A DNA stretch of 64,000 nt from the NCBI GenBank assembly GCA_964652025.1, contig CAZYZX010000002.1, positions 186,001 to 250,000 on the forward strand, written 5' to 3'. This document shows, piece by piece, positions 36,541-44,529 of this stretch (its first letter is position 1; every line of letters starts with the position of its first letter). The notes beneath the pieces are model-generated. The model was not told the origin of the DNA. It saw only the letters and a list, made by a program, of their open reading frames with translations, and ran no database searches. The DNA comes from JAEXOD01 sp964652025. GTDB lineage: Bacteria > Bacteroidota > Ignavibacteria > Ignavibacteriales > Melioribacteraceae. The translations under genes were made by a program, and so were the position numbers.

Positions 36541-37662
36541 TTATATGTTAACTTCATAAATCCTATATTTTTTATAAAGTTTACCTCTCATTTCAATAGC
36601 CCCTCTGTTCATCATTTCATTATCTTCTAATATCCAACTAGCTTCTCCCAAAAACCAATTATGCTTAGCAGCAGTTTCTAAAATATAATTATAAAATGCT
36701 GCATCTAATCCTCTTTTTTGATACTCCGGTATAACACCCAAAATAATAATTCTAACATATTTAATCGCTTTTTTACCAAATAATAAATGGAAAATACCTG
36801 TAGGAAATAATCTACCATTCATTTTTTTAAATACTGCATTATAATCTGGCAAAGCTAAAGCAAAGCCAACAACTTTTCCATCAATTTCACCAAATACAAC
36901 TAAATCTTTTTCAATTAATGTCTTTAAGTCTTTTGCTAATGCATCCATTTCAGAATCAGTTAAAGGAACAAAACCCCAATTTGGCTCCCATGCTTTATTA
37001 TAAACATACTTAACTTTATCAACTTCCGCTTTAAAATCGCTCATATTAATTGGTCTAAGCTTCATGCCGCTTCTTTGCATAGCAATATTAGCAACGCGCT
37101 TAATCTTTTCGTTTTTGCTCATCTCTTCATTGCTAATTTCATAAGCATATAAATCTTTCGCTTTTACAAAACCATATTCTTCTATTAAAGTTTGGTAGTA
37201 ACGAGGATTATAAGGCATTAAAATTCGCGGTTCATCATCAAAACCATCAATTAATAAACCACAATCATCATTTACACTAGGATTATAAGGACCTCGCATT
37301 ACATCTAATCCATTAGCTTTTAACCATTCTTTAGCAGAATCAAATAATGCTTTAACTACTTCTTTATCATCAAAAGCTTCAAAAAAGCCCCAAAAACCAA
37401 CTTTATCGTTATGTATTTTATTATGCAAATCGTTTTTAATTGCTGCAACACGTCCAACTATTTTTTCCCCACGTTTAGCTAAAAATAATTGTATATCTCC
37501 GTGCTCAAAAAAAGGATTTTTATCTCTACTTAATATTTTATAACGATCCATTAATAATGGAGGGACCCAATATTTATCATCTTTATATACATCCCATTGA
37601 AATTTTACAAATTCCTTTAACCCTTTTTTGTCTTGTACTTTTACAATTTGAACGCTTTCCAT
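36541..37662 (-). CDS. GNAT-fold acyltransferase (candidate ceramide-pathway acyltransferase)
   Basis: A 373-residue YghO-like protein with a duplicated GNAT fold: N-terminal FVKFQWDVYKDDKYWVPPL, IVGRVAAIKND and GFWGFFE; C-terminal VVGFALALPDYN and LGVIPEYQKRGLDAAFY, the latter resembling the CoA-binding loop. The start is the ATG with GGAG 6 nt upstream; a TTG four codons earlier is less likely. It lies directly downstream of spt, separated by a hairpin. Bacterial ceramide synthase (bCerS) is reported as an acyltransferase encoded near spt, so this is a candidate for N-acylation of the long-chain base. Activity is inferred. Confidence 0.75.
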   Translation of the reverse strand: MESVQIVKVQDKKGLKEFVKFQWDVYKDDKYWVPPLLMDRYKILSRDKNPFFEHGDIQLFLAKRGEKIVGRVAAIKNDLHNKIHNDKVGFWGFFEAFDDKEVVKALFDSAKEWLKANGLDVMRGPYNPSVNDDCGLLIDGFDDEPRILMPYNPRYYQTLIEEYGFVKAKDLYAYEISNEEMSKNEKIKRVANIAMQRSGMKLRPINMSDFKAEVDKVKYVYNKAWEPNWGFVPLTDSEMDALAKDLKTLIEKDLVVFGEIDGKVVGFALALPDYNAVFKKMNGRLFPTGIFHLLFGKKAIKYVRIIILGVIPEYQKRGLDAAFYNYILETAAKHNWFLGEASWILEDNEMMNRGAIEMRGKLYKKYRIYEVNI

Positions 37663-37695
37663 AAATTTCTCCAAAAATTATCTTGTTTAAAATAC

Positions 37696-37718
37696 AAATC
37701 CCCCTTTACGGGGGATTT
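37696..37718 (-). terminator. Terminator after spt
   Basis: A 9-bp perfect stem (AAATCCCCC / GGGGGATTT) with a 5-nt loop. It follows the spt stop by 7 bp and precedes the GNAT gene on the same strand. The following T-run on the minus strand is short (TTTG, then TTTT), so read-through is possible. Confidence 0.75.
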
Positions 37719-37725
37719 TATTTTA

Positions 37726-38916
37726 TTAAATTAAACCTAATTCTTTTCCGACTTTCTTAAATGTGCTAATAATATAATCTAAATGTTCATCTTCATGAGT
37801 AGACATGTAAGAAGTTCTCATCATTTGTCTACCTTCTGGAACACCTGGAGAAATAAATACATTAACAAAAACACCTTCATCAAATAGTCTGCGCCACATC
37901 TTAAATGCCAAATCATCACTACCAACAATTACAGGAACAATTGCAGTTCTTCCATCAACAACATTAAAACCTAACGCACTAAGCTCTCTTCTAACTTTAT
38001 TTGCATTGTTAATAAGTTTTGTAACTCTTTCGGGCTCAGATTCTAAAATATCTAATGCAGCTAAAGCAGCAGCAACACTTGCAGGGGTTGGCGATGCACT
38101 AAAAATAAGTGCAGATGAATGATGTTTTAAATAATCTATAACTTTTGCTTTTCCAGTAACAAATCCACCTAAAGATGCAAAGGTTTTGCTAAAGGTACCC
38201 ATAGTCATATCAACTTCATCAACTTTATCAAATTCGCTTGCTGTTCCGCGCCCACCTTTACCTATAACTCCAACTGCGTGTGCATCATCAATTAAAGTAC
38301 GCGCATTATATTCTTTTGCAAGCTCTATTAAGCGATTTAAATCAACTATTTCTCCACCAGTACTAAATACACCATCGCTTACAATTAATTTTCCAGCTTC
38401 TTTTGGTAATTTTTGCAACACTCTCTCAAGGTCTTTCATATCATTGTGCTTGTATCTTACCAATTCTGCTGTTATGCCTTTAGCCATTAAATTACCGGCA
38501 ACTATGCATGCATGGTTGTCTTTATCAGATATAACATACTCACCTCTGTTTACTAAAGTGGGTATTATTCCTTGAGCTGTTTGATATCCTGTGCTATATA
38601 ACAATACTGATTCTACACCAAAAAACTTTGCTAAACGTTCTTCTAATTCAATGTGTAAATCTAAAGTTCCAGTTAAATATCTAGAACCACTACAACCTGT
38701 ACCATATTTTCTTACTGCTTCTATTGCAGCTTCTTTTACCTTTGGATGTGCTGTTAATCCTAAATAATTGTTAGAACCAGCCATTATTTTTTTCTTGCCT
38801 TCAATTTGAACTACTGGACCTTCGTTCTCTTCTATGGCTCTAAAATATGGATAGACTCCTAATGCTTTAATATCATCTGCTCTTGTGAATTCATAACACT
38901 TGTCGAATAAATCCAA
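37726..38916 (-). CDS. spt: Serine palmitoyltransferase-like alpha-oxoamine synthase
   Basis: A 396-residue PLP enzyme of the alpha-oxoamine synthase family, condensing serine with a long-chain acyl-CoA to 3-ketosphinganine. The PLP lysine is Lys244 in GTFSKTFASLGG; also visible are GSNNYLGL, GTGCSGSRYLTGT, DDAHAVGV and SASPTPAS. The N-terminus (GVYPYFRAIE) closely resembles the Bacteroides Spt as I remember it. Glycine C-acetyltransferase (Kbl) and BioF are the main alternatives, but no threonine dehydrogenase or biotin gene is near. The TTG start has an ideal SD (CGGAGG, 7 nt). A divergent SDR gene and a downstream GNAT gene support a ceramide pathway. Confidence 0.82.
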   Translation of the reverse strand: MDLFDKCYEFTRADDIKALGVYPYFRAIEENEGPVVQIEGKKKIMAGSNNYLGLTAHPKVKEAAIEAVRKYGTGCSGSRYLTGTLDLHIELEERLAKFFGVESVLLYSTGYQTAQGIIPTLVNRGEYVISDKDNHACIVAGNLMAKGITAELVRYKHNDMKDLERVLQKLPKEAGKLIVSDGVFSTGGEIVDLNRLIELAKEYNARTLIDDAHAVGVIGKGGRGTASEFDKVDEVDMTMGTFSKTFASLGGFVTGKAKVIDYLKHHSSALIFSASPTPASVAAALAALDILESEPERVTKLINNANKVRRELSALGFNVVDGRTAIVPVIVGSDDLAFKMWRRLFDEGVFVNVFISPGVPEGRQMMRTSYMSTHEDEHLDYIISTFKKVGKELGLI

Positions 38917-39038
38917 AATTTTCCTCCGTTTATTTATTTTTTTTCGTTATTTTCTTAAAATGTATAAATTTATTATTTTTAAACATCAAAAAATATACTT
39001 AATTAACTTAAAAATCAATTATTTTTTTAAAATTCATT

Positions 39039-40031
39039 ATGAGTAAAGAAATTATTTCAGTTGTTACTGGTGGTAGTGGTTTTGTGGGAAGTCACTTAGT
39101 TGACCTATTATTGGAAAAAGGTCACCATGTAAAATGCATAGTACGTAAAAATAGCAACTTACGTTGGCTTAAAGATAAACCTATAGAATTAATAGACTCT
39201 GGACTTTATGACGTTGAAAAGTTAAAAGAAATATTAAAAGATGCTGATTACTTATTTCATGTTGCAGGCATTGTTAAAGCTAAATCCCTTGATGAATATA
39301 TTAAGGGAAATGTTGAAACAACAAAAAATTTATTAGAAGCTGTTAAAGCTGTAAATAAAAATATTAAAAGAGTTGTTATTGTAAGCAGCCTTACTGCAAC
39401 AGGTCCCTCTAAAATTGGTAAGCCAAATGATGAAAATACACCTCTTAATCCAATTACTCGGTACGGAGTAAGTAAAAAAATGCAAGAGGAATTAGTAAAA
39501 TCATATATGAATGACCTACCTATAACAATTGTTCGCCCACCTGCTGTTTATGGACCTCGTGATACAGAAATTTATTTAATCTTTAAAACCTATAAAATGG
39601 GGCTATTAACTTTAATAGGATTTAATAAAAAAGAAGTATCTGTCGTTCATGTTAAAGATTTAGTTAGAGGAATTTATTTAGCTGCAATCTCTCCAAATGC
39701 TGTTGGTGAAATTTATTTTATTGGCAGCAAGCAATATTATAATTGGGATCAAATGGGTGAAGCTATATCTAAAAGTATGGGTAAAAAAGCACTAACATTA
39801 AAATTACCCCATTTTTTAGTTTATTTAGTTGGTGCAATTGCAGAGTTTTTCAGTTGGTTTAGTAGCAAAGCAGCAACATTTAATTTCGAAAAGGCAAGAG
39901 ATTTTGTTCAAGAAGCTCAAACTTGTAATAGCACTAAAGCTTTTAATCACTTCGGTTATGTTTCAGAAATCTCGTTAGAAGATGGTATGAAAGATACTGT
40001 TGATTGGTACAGAAAAAATGGGTGGTTATAA
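39039..40031 (+). CDS. Extended SDR (NAD-dependent epimerase/dehydratase family), candidate ceramide reductase
   Basis: A 330-residue extended short-chain dehydrogenase. The nucleotide-binding loop is VTGGSGFVGSHL, the catalytic YxxxK is in RYGVSKK (Tyr, Lys), with VSSLTATGPS preceding and VRPPAVYGPRD following. A hydrophobic stretch near residue ~265 (HFLVYLVGAIAEFFSW) suggests membrane association, as for lipid-modifying members such as the 3-beta-HSD-like group. Divergent from spt with ~120 bp between. Bacterial ceramide reductase (CerR) belongs to this family and is encoded near spt; the assignment here is inference. Confidence 0.78.
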   Translation: MSKEIISVVTGGSGFVGSHLVDLLLEKGHHVKCIVRKNSNLRWLKDKPIELIDSGLYDVEKLKEILKDADYLFHVAGIVKAKSLDEYIKGNVETTKNLLEAVKAVNKNIKRVVIVSSLTATGPSKIGKPNDENTPLNPITRYGVSKKMQEELVKSYMNDLPITIVRPPAVYGPRDTEIYLIFKTYKMGLLTLIGFNKKEVSVVHVKDLVRGIYLAAISPNAVGEIYFIGSKQYYNWDQMGEAISKSMGKKALTLKLPHFLVYLVGAIAEFFSWFSSKAATFNFEKARDFVQEAQTCNSTKAFNHFGYVSEISLEDGMKDTVDWYRKNGWL

Positions 40032-40035
40032 TTTT

Positions 40036-40059
40036 TAGCACCATAGTCTTATGGTGCTA
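40036..40059 (+). terminator. Terminator after the SDR gene, overlapping the end of the DUF123 gene
   Basis: A 10-bp perfect stem (TAGCACCATA / TATGGTGCTA) with a 4-nt loop, then TATTTTTATTT. The TAG stop of the convergent DUF123 gene lies inside its right arm, so the element serves both genes. Confidence 0.85.
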
Positions 40060-40458
40060 TATTTTTATTTCTTCACTAATATTTAATCGCTTTGTAGAAA
40101 ATAATAAATGGGAATAACATTTATCACAATCAGAATTGCCAAAATTTTTAATTGGATGCATTAAATTATATTTACTTTTAACTTCCCCTCTTAAAATGCA
40201 TTCATATTCTTTTGTTAACCCTTCAAACAAAATATCTTTTAATATATTACATTCTTTATTAGTAGTTATTTTATCTATATGCCAATGGATAATTTTATCT
40301 TTTCGCTTATGCCTTTCTATTCTTTTAAGTAAATTTTTTTGGGCACTGCCAAAATAATAATAATACCCCTTTTGCAAATTATATTCTTTATTATTGCCTA
40401 ATTTTATAGTTATTTCATTAGCAATAAAAATTTCTAAAATATAAACACCGCTATTAAT
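40057..40458 (-). CDS. DUF123 (GIY-YIG-related) family protein, ATT start proposed
   Basis: About 133 residues. It has the DUF123 signature order: GVYILEIFI, GYYYYFGSAQKNLLKRIERH, a HWHID motif, CILRG, and NFGNSDCDKCYSHL with paired cysteines. The first ordinary start (TTG, 40377) would remove the conserved first strand. The frame is open upstream only to ATT at 40456-40458, which sits 9 nt after a perfect AAGGAG and overlaps the stop of the upstream cytochrome-like gene. The domain is sometimes fused to endonuclease III; stand-alone function is unknown. Confidence 0.75.
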   Translation of the reverse strand: MNSGVYILEIFIANEITIKLGNNKEYNLQKGYYYYFGSAQKNLLKRIERHKRKDKIIHWHIDKITTNKECNILKDILFEGLTKEYECILRGEVKSKYNLMHPIKNFGNSDCDKCYSHLLFSTKRLNISEEIKI

Positions 40459-40876
40459 TGTTTAGGGCTCCTTCTTTAATCCATTGTTTAATTCCACGCT
40501 CTTGCTCGCTTGTTATTGGTGTTGCATACGATCCTATGGGAGGCATTATTGGGGGTATTCTTCCCGTAATTCGCAAAACTAAAATACTATTATCTGGATT
40601 TCCGGGTATAACTATTGGATATGTTATTACGCCTGTCCAACTTGTCATAACATAACTACTATTAACACCATCTGCATGGCAGCCATTAAAATTACATTTA
40701 TAGTTAAAAATAGGCGCTATATCTTTACTGTAACTTATGTTTTTTGCGGGCATAGTTCTATTATCTATATCAACTTCACTAATCTGGTCTTTACAACCAA
40801 AAACTATTATAAAAAAAGCAAATAAAAATAAATAAAAATAATAAAGCTTATTAATTAATATTTTGGTATTTATCAT
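40454..40876 (-). CDS. Lipoprotein with cytochrome c-like motif (CX4CH)
   Basis: A 140-residue protein with a long hydrophobic signal and lipobox (VFGC). The mature part has DIAPIFNYKCNFNGCHADG, followed by VITYPIVIPGNPDNSILVLRITG and RIPPIMPPIG, ending with GIKQWIKEGA. This is the layout of the small Bacteroidota cytochrome-like/'Planctomycete cytochrome C' domain. The haem motif is CNFNGCH, with four rather than two residues between cysteines; Met in MPP is a possible second ligand. It overlaps the homocysteine methyltransferase gene by 26 bp. Haem binding is not certain. Confidence 0.75.
   Translation of the reverse strand: MINTKILINKLYYFYLFLFAFFIIVFGCKDQISEVDIDNRTMPAKNISYSKDIAPIFNYKCNFNGCHADGVNSSYVMTSWTGVITYPIVIPGNPDNSILVLRITGRIPPIMPPIGSYATPITSEQERGIKQWIKEGALNN
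40464..40476 (-). promoter_or_regulatory. SD sequence supporting the DUF123 ATT start
   Basis: AAGGAG on the minus strand (40468-40473), inside the end of the upstream coding region. It is 9 nt before ATT; no ATG, GTG or TTG occurs in frame until 27 codons later. Confidence 0.4.
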
Positions 40877-41762
40877 TATATAAATCCACTACATTTTTAA
40901 TTACCTTAATATGCTCTGGTGTGGTACCACAGCAACCACCTATTATCTTTGCTCCTGATTCAATCAATTTAGGAATAATATCTTTAATAATTTCTGGTGT
41001 TTCTGGGTAAACCAATTTCCCATCAATTATTTCAGGAATTCCCGCGTTGGAATTAACCAAAATCGGAATATTTTTACCCAAATTTTTTAATTCTCTAACA
41101 ATTTCTACCATGTAATTAAAACCGTTACCACAATTTGTTCCAACAACATCTACACCAAAATTACTAACAAAATTAAAATAGGTGTTAATATCAATCCCCA
41201 TCATAGTTCTAAAAATATTATCCCCACCCTTTTCAAAGGTAAATGAAGTAAACACAGGTATTTTAAAATTTTCTTTAACTGCTTTTATGGCACACTCTAA
41301 TTCATCTGTAGCATAAAAAGTTTCCAATAAAATTGCATCTACTCCACCATCAATTAGTGCATTAACTTGAATTTTAAATGCATTATATAATTCCTCTTCT
41401 GTTACATCTCCAGTAAAAATAAATTTTCCTGTTGGACCAATACTACCCATAACATAATTATCTTCACCGGCTGCTTTTCTACTAATAGATGCCCCACTTA
41501 AATTTAGTTCATAAGCTTTATCTTCTAAATTATATTCTCTTAATTTTATAGGATTTCCACCAAATGTGTTGGTCTTAATTATCTTGCTACCAGACTCAAC
41601 ATACGCCTTTGCTATTTCAAAAACTAATTCTTCATGCTCAACATTCCATAATTCTGGGCAGCTACCAACCTCTAAACCTTTGCTTAGTAACATAGTGCCC
41701 CAAGCTCCATCTGCTACCAAAAGCTTTGTTTTATTTATGCTTTCTAAAATATTTTCTCGCAT
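40851..41762 (-). CDS. Homocysteine S-methyltransferase domain protein (MetH N-terminal module)
   Basis: A 303-residue barrel protein. The zinc ligands are Cys211 (GTNCG) and Cys277/Cys278 (GGCCGTTPEH); it opens with LVADGAWGTMLLSKG and has KTNTFGGN and SIGPTG. It binds homocysteine as a zinc thiolate and takes a methyl group. With a separate corrinoid protein and activase in the same window, it best fits as the homocysteine module of a split MetH rather than a betaine- or S-methylmethionine-using enzyme. It lies 1 bp after a TPR gene. Confidence 0.88.
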   Translation of the reverse strand: MRENILESINKTKLLVADGAWGTMLLSKGLEVGSCPELWNVEHEELVFEIAKAYVESGSKIIKTNTFGGNPIKLREYNLEDKAYELNLSGASISRKAAGEDNYVMGSIGPTGKFIFTGDVTEEELYNAFKIQVNALIDGGVDAILLETFYATDELECAIKAVKENFKIPVFTSFTFEKGGDNIFRTMMGIDINTYFNFVSNFGVDVVGTNCGNGFNYMVEIVRELKNLGKNIPILVNSNAGIPEIIDGKLVYPETPEIIKDIIPKLIESGAKIIGGCCGTTPEHIKVIKNVVDLYNDKYQNIN

Positions 41763-41763
41763 A

Positions 41764-42753
41764 TTAATCTACGGTTCCGCTTAGTTCCAATGCTTTTTTC
41801 TTATCAAGTCTTGCATTATAAAAATCTCCTAATGCCTCTCTGCAAGCACCCCTATTTAAATAAGCGGAATAATCATTCGGGTCAAGTTCAATAACTCTAG
41901 TAAAATCCTCTATTGCGTCATTATATTCTTGAAGATTTTTATATTCTAATCCTCTGTTAAAAATAGCTTCTATAAAATTTGGTTTTAATTCTATAGCTTT
42001 ATTAAAGTCTTCTAATTCACCTAATATATCTTTTGTTCCCTTTTTAGCAAGTGCTCTATTATAATAAGCAAGAGAGTAATCTGGTTTTAATTCAATGGCA
42101 ATGTCAAAATCTGCTATTGAATTTTGGAAATCTTCCAATTTCCTATAGCAAACACCTCTATTATTATAAACAACTGCAAAGTTAGGTTTTAATTGAATAA
42201 CTTTAGTAAAATCATCTATTGCACCTTTAAAGTTACCCGTATTCTGTTTACTTACACCTCTATTATAAAGGGCAGAAACGTTATTTGGATCTAACTTTAA
42301 TACTTTAGAGTATTCAACAATTGCTCCTCTAAAATCGCCTACTTCAAATTTTTTAAAAGCATTGTCAAATAATTCTTTTATAGAAACATTCTGCTTTTCA
42401 TTTATTTTATCTTCCAAAACTTTTTTTATTATAGAAACAGCAGATTCAATCTTTGTATTATAATCATCAGTTTTATTTGATAAATATTGAACAATATATG
42501 ATAAAAAAGTACCATATACTTTTGATGCAGCTTCGTTACTTTCTTCTAATTGCTTTAATGTTTTTTTAAATCTTCTTTGTATATCTGGAACATTTAAATG
42601 TCCTCTAGCTTTTCCATTCTTTAAAAATTTGTAACCATCTATTGGATGTTTAACAAATTCATCAAATACTTCTTCAACTTTTGCAACTTTAATTTTACCA
42701 AACTGAAAACCCCTAACTATTACTAATACCTGTTTTTTCTCTTTCTCTTCCAA
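41764..42753 (-). CDS. TPR protein with unrecognised N-terminal domain
   Basis: A 329-residue protein. The N-terminal ~140 residues (VLVIVRGFQFGKIKVAKVEEVFDEF; QRRFKKTLKQLEES) match no family I know. Then at least five canonical TPR units follow (~140-320: SALYNRGVSKQNTGNFKGAIDDF, AVVYNNRGVCYRKLEDF, LAYYNRALAKKG, EAIFNRGLEYKNLQEY, SAYLNRGACREALGDF). Cytosolic; protein-interaction scaffold is the only safe reading. It precedes the homocysteine methyltransferase gene directly. Confidence 0.7.
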   Translation of the reverse strand: MEEKEKKQVLVIVRGFQFGKIKVAKVEEVFDEFVKHPIDGYKFLKNGKARGHLNVPDIQRRFKKTLKQLEESNEAASKVYGTFLSYIVQYLSNKTDDYNTKIESAVSIIKKVLEDKINEKQNVSIKELFDNAFKKFEVGDFRGAIVEYSKVLKLDPNNVSALYNRGVSKQNTGNFKGAIDDFTKVIQLKPNFAVVYNNRGVCYRKLEDFQNSIADFDIAIELKPDYSLAYYNRALAKKGTKDILGELEDFNKAIELKPNFIEAIFNRGLEYKNLQEYNDAIEDFTRVIELDPNDYSAYLNRGACREALGDFYNARLDKKKALELSGTVD

Positions 42754-42921
42754 TTTTTACTTCCCATCTTTTATTTTATAAATATCAGTTTAATAATAAT
42801 CTTAACTAAAATTTAATAATTATAAATAAATATACTAACAAAATATTAATTTTCATTAATTTTTTTTTAGATATTTATAAAAATTGTATATTTATTTTAT
42901 GTTAAATTTAAAGGTTACTAT

Positions 42922-44529
42922 ATGCTAAAATTATTTTATAATGCAAAAATATATACAGCAGATAACAATTTAATTTGGGCAGATTTTATAATTACAAACA
43001 ATAATTTAATATTTTTTGTTGGTAATTCAAAACACGAAAAAGACTATAAATTTTTAAAAAAATACTACAATTTAGTTGATGAAAAATATGATTTAAATAA
43101 TAAACTTGTATTACCCGGTTTTATAGATTGCCACGCTCATATAATTATGGGTGGATTTTACATTAATAGTTTAGACCTTTCTGATGTAAAAAGCAAACAA
43201 GAGTTTATTAATAAGGTTATTAAATATTCTAACGATAACCCTGGTAAACCAATTTATGGTGGTAATTTTAATCATCAAAACTGGGACGTTAAAGAATTTC
43301 CAAGCAAGGATTGGATTGATAGCTTCACACAAAACATTCCCCTATTTTTACATAGGATGGATTATCATTCCGCAATTGCCAATTCTTATGCATTAAACTT
43401 AGCTGGTATTAACTCAAATACACCAAATCCAGTTGGTGGGGAAATTTTAAAAGACCCTGTTACTGGAGAACCTACTGGAATGTTAAAAGATAAAGCAATG
43501 GATTTAGTTGCGGAAAAACTTCCCCCTAGAACGAAAGAGGAATATTACGAAGCTTGTTTAGCTACATTAAATTTAGCTAAAAAATTTGGTGTTACCTCTA
43601 TTCAAGATATTGCTTACAAAAACGATTTTGCCACTTATCAAGATTTACTAAAACAAAATAAACTTACTGTTAGAATTTACACACGATTACCAATTGATAA
43701 AAGTAACTACCTTATAAATTGTGAATTTAAAAATGGCTTTGGTAATAATTTATTAAAATTTGGTGGAGTTAAAGCCTTTGCAGATGGCTCGCTTGGCAGC
43801 TATACCGCCTTATTTTTTGAACCCTACGAAGACGATAAAAATTCTTATGGTCTTGCTACAGATATTTTATTAAACGGTGAGTTAGAAAAAAATGCAATTA
43901 GTGCAGATAAACATGAAATACAACTAAGCATTCACGCTATTGGAGATAAAGCTGTTAATGAAATTTTAAATTTAGCTGAAAAATTAAATGAGGTTAATGG
44001 TAATAAAGATAGACGGTTTAGAATTGAACATGCACAACATATATTAAAACAAGATATATTGAGATTTAACAAACTTAATGTAATCGCTTCAATGCAACCA
44101 TATCACTTATTTGATGATGGTTGTTGGGCAATAAATAAGATTGGTGAAGAAAGATTAAAATATACCTTAGCATTTAATTCTTTCTTAAAAAATAATGTAA
44201 AAGTTTGCTTTGGTAGCGATTTTCCAGTTGCAACATTAAATCCTTTATTGGGTATTTATACCGCTCTTACAAGACACACTGCAGATGGTAAAAATAGTAA
44301 TGGTTTAATTCCCGAAGAAAAGATAACTGTTGAAGAAGCTGTTAAAGCATATACAATTAACGCAGCTTATGCAGCATTTGAAGAAGATATTAAGGGAAGC
44401 ATAACAAAAGGAAAGTTAGCAGATTTTATTGTTTTAAGTAATAATATTTTTGAAATTGAACCAGACAATATAAAAAATACTTTTGTTGAAATGACAATTT
44501 TTGATGGTGAAATTATTTATTCAAAATAA
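42922..44529 (+). CDS. Amidohydrolase (YtcJ/N-acyl amidase-like, amidohydrolase 3 family)
   Basis: A 535-residue metal-dependent hydrolase. It shows the N-terminal beta-sandwich (LFYNAKIYTADN), the metal HxH in IDCHAHIIMGG, FADGSLGSYTALFFEPY, LSIHAIGDKAVNEIL, RIEHAQHI, FGSDFPVATLNP and the returning sandwich (GKLADFIVLSNN). Family members cleave amides or related bonds; the substrate is unknown. Cytosolic. Its 3' end overlaps by 17 bp the convergent APC permease gene. Confidence 0.85.
   Translation: MLKLFYNAKIYTADNNLIWADFIITNNNLIFFVGNSKHEKDYKFLKKYYNLVDEKYDLNNKLVLPGFIDCHAHIIMGGFYINSLDLSDVKSKQEFINKVIKYSNDNPGKPIYGGNFNHQNWDVKEFPSKDWIDSFTQNIPLFLHRMDYHSAIANSYALNLAGINSNTPNPVGGEILKDPVTGEPTGMLKDKAMDLVAEKLPPRTKEEYYEACLATLNLAKKFGVTSIQDIAYKNDFATYQDLLKQNKLTVRIYTRLPIDKSNYLINCEFKNGFGNNLLKFGGVKAFADGSLGSYTALFFEPYEDDKNSYGLATDILLNGELEKNAISADKHEIQLSIHAIGDKAVNEILNLAEKLNEVNGNKDRRFRIEHAQHILKQDILRFNKLNVIASMQPYHLFDDGCWAINKIGEERLKYTLAFNSFLKNNVKVCFGSDFPVATLNPLLGIYTALTRHTADGKNSNGLIPEEKITVEEAVKAYTINAAYAAFEEDIKGSITKGKLADFIVLSNNIFEIEPDNIKNTFVEMTIFDGEIIYSK

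Noticed and set aside
37726..38916. Glycine C-acetyltransferase (kbl) or BioF
   Set aside because: The N-terminus and neighbours (GNAT, SDR) fit serine palmitoyltransferase better and no threonine dehydrogenase or biotin gene is present; not fully excluded.
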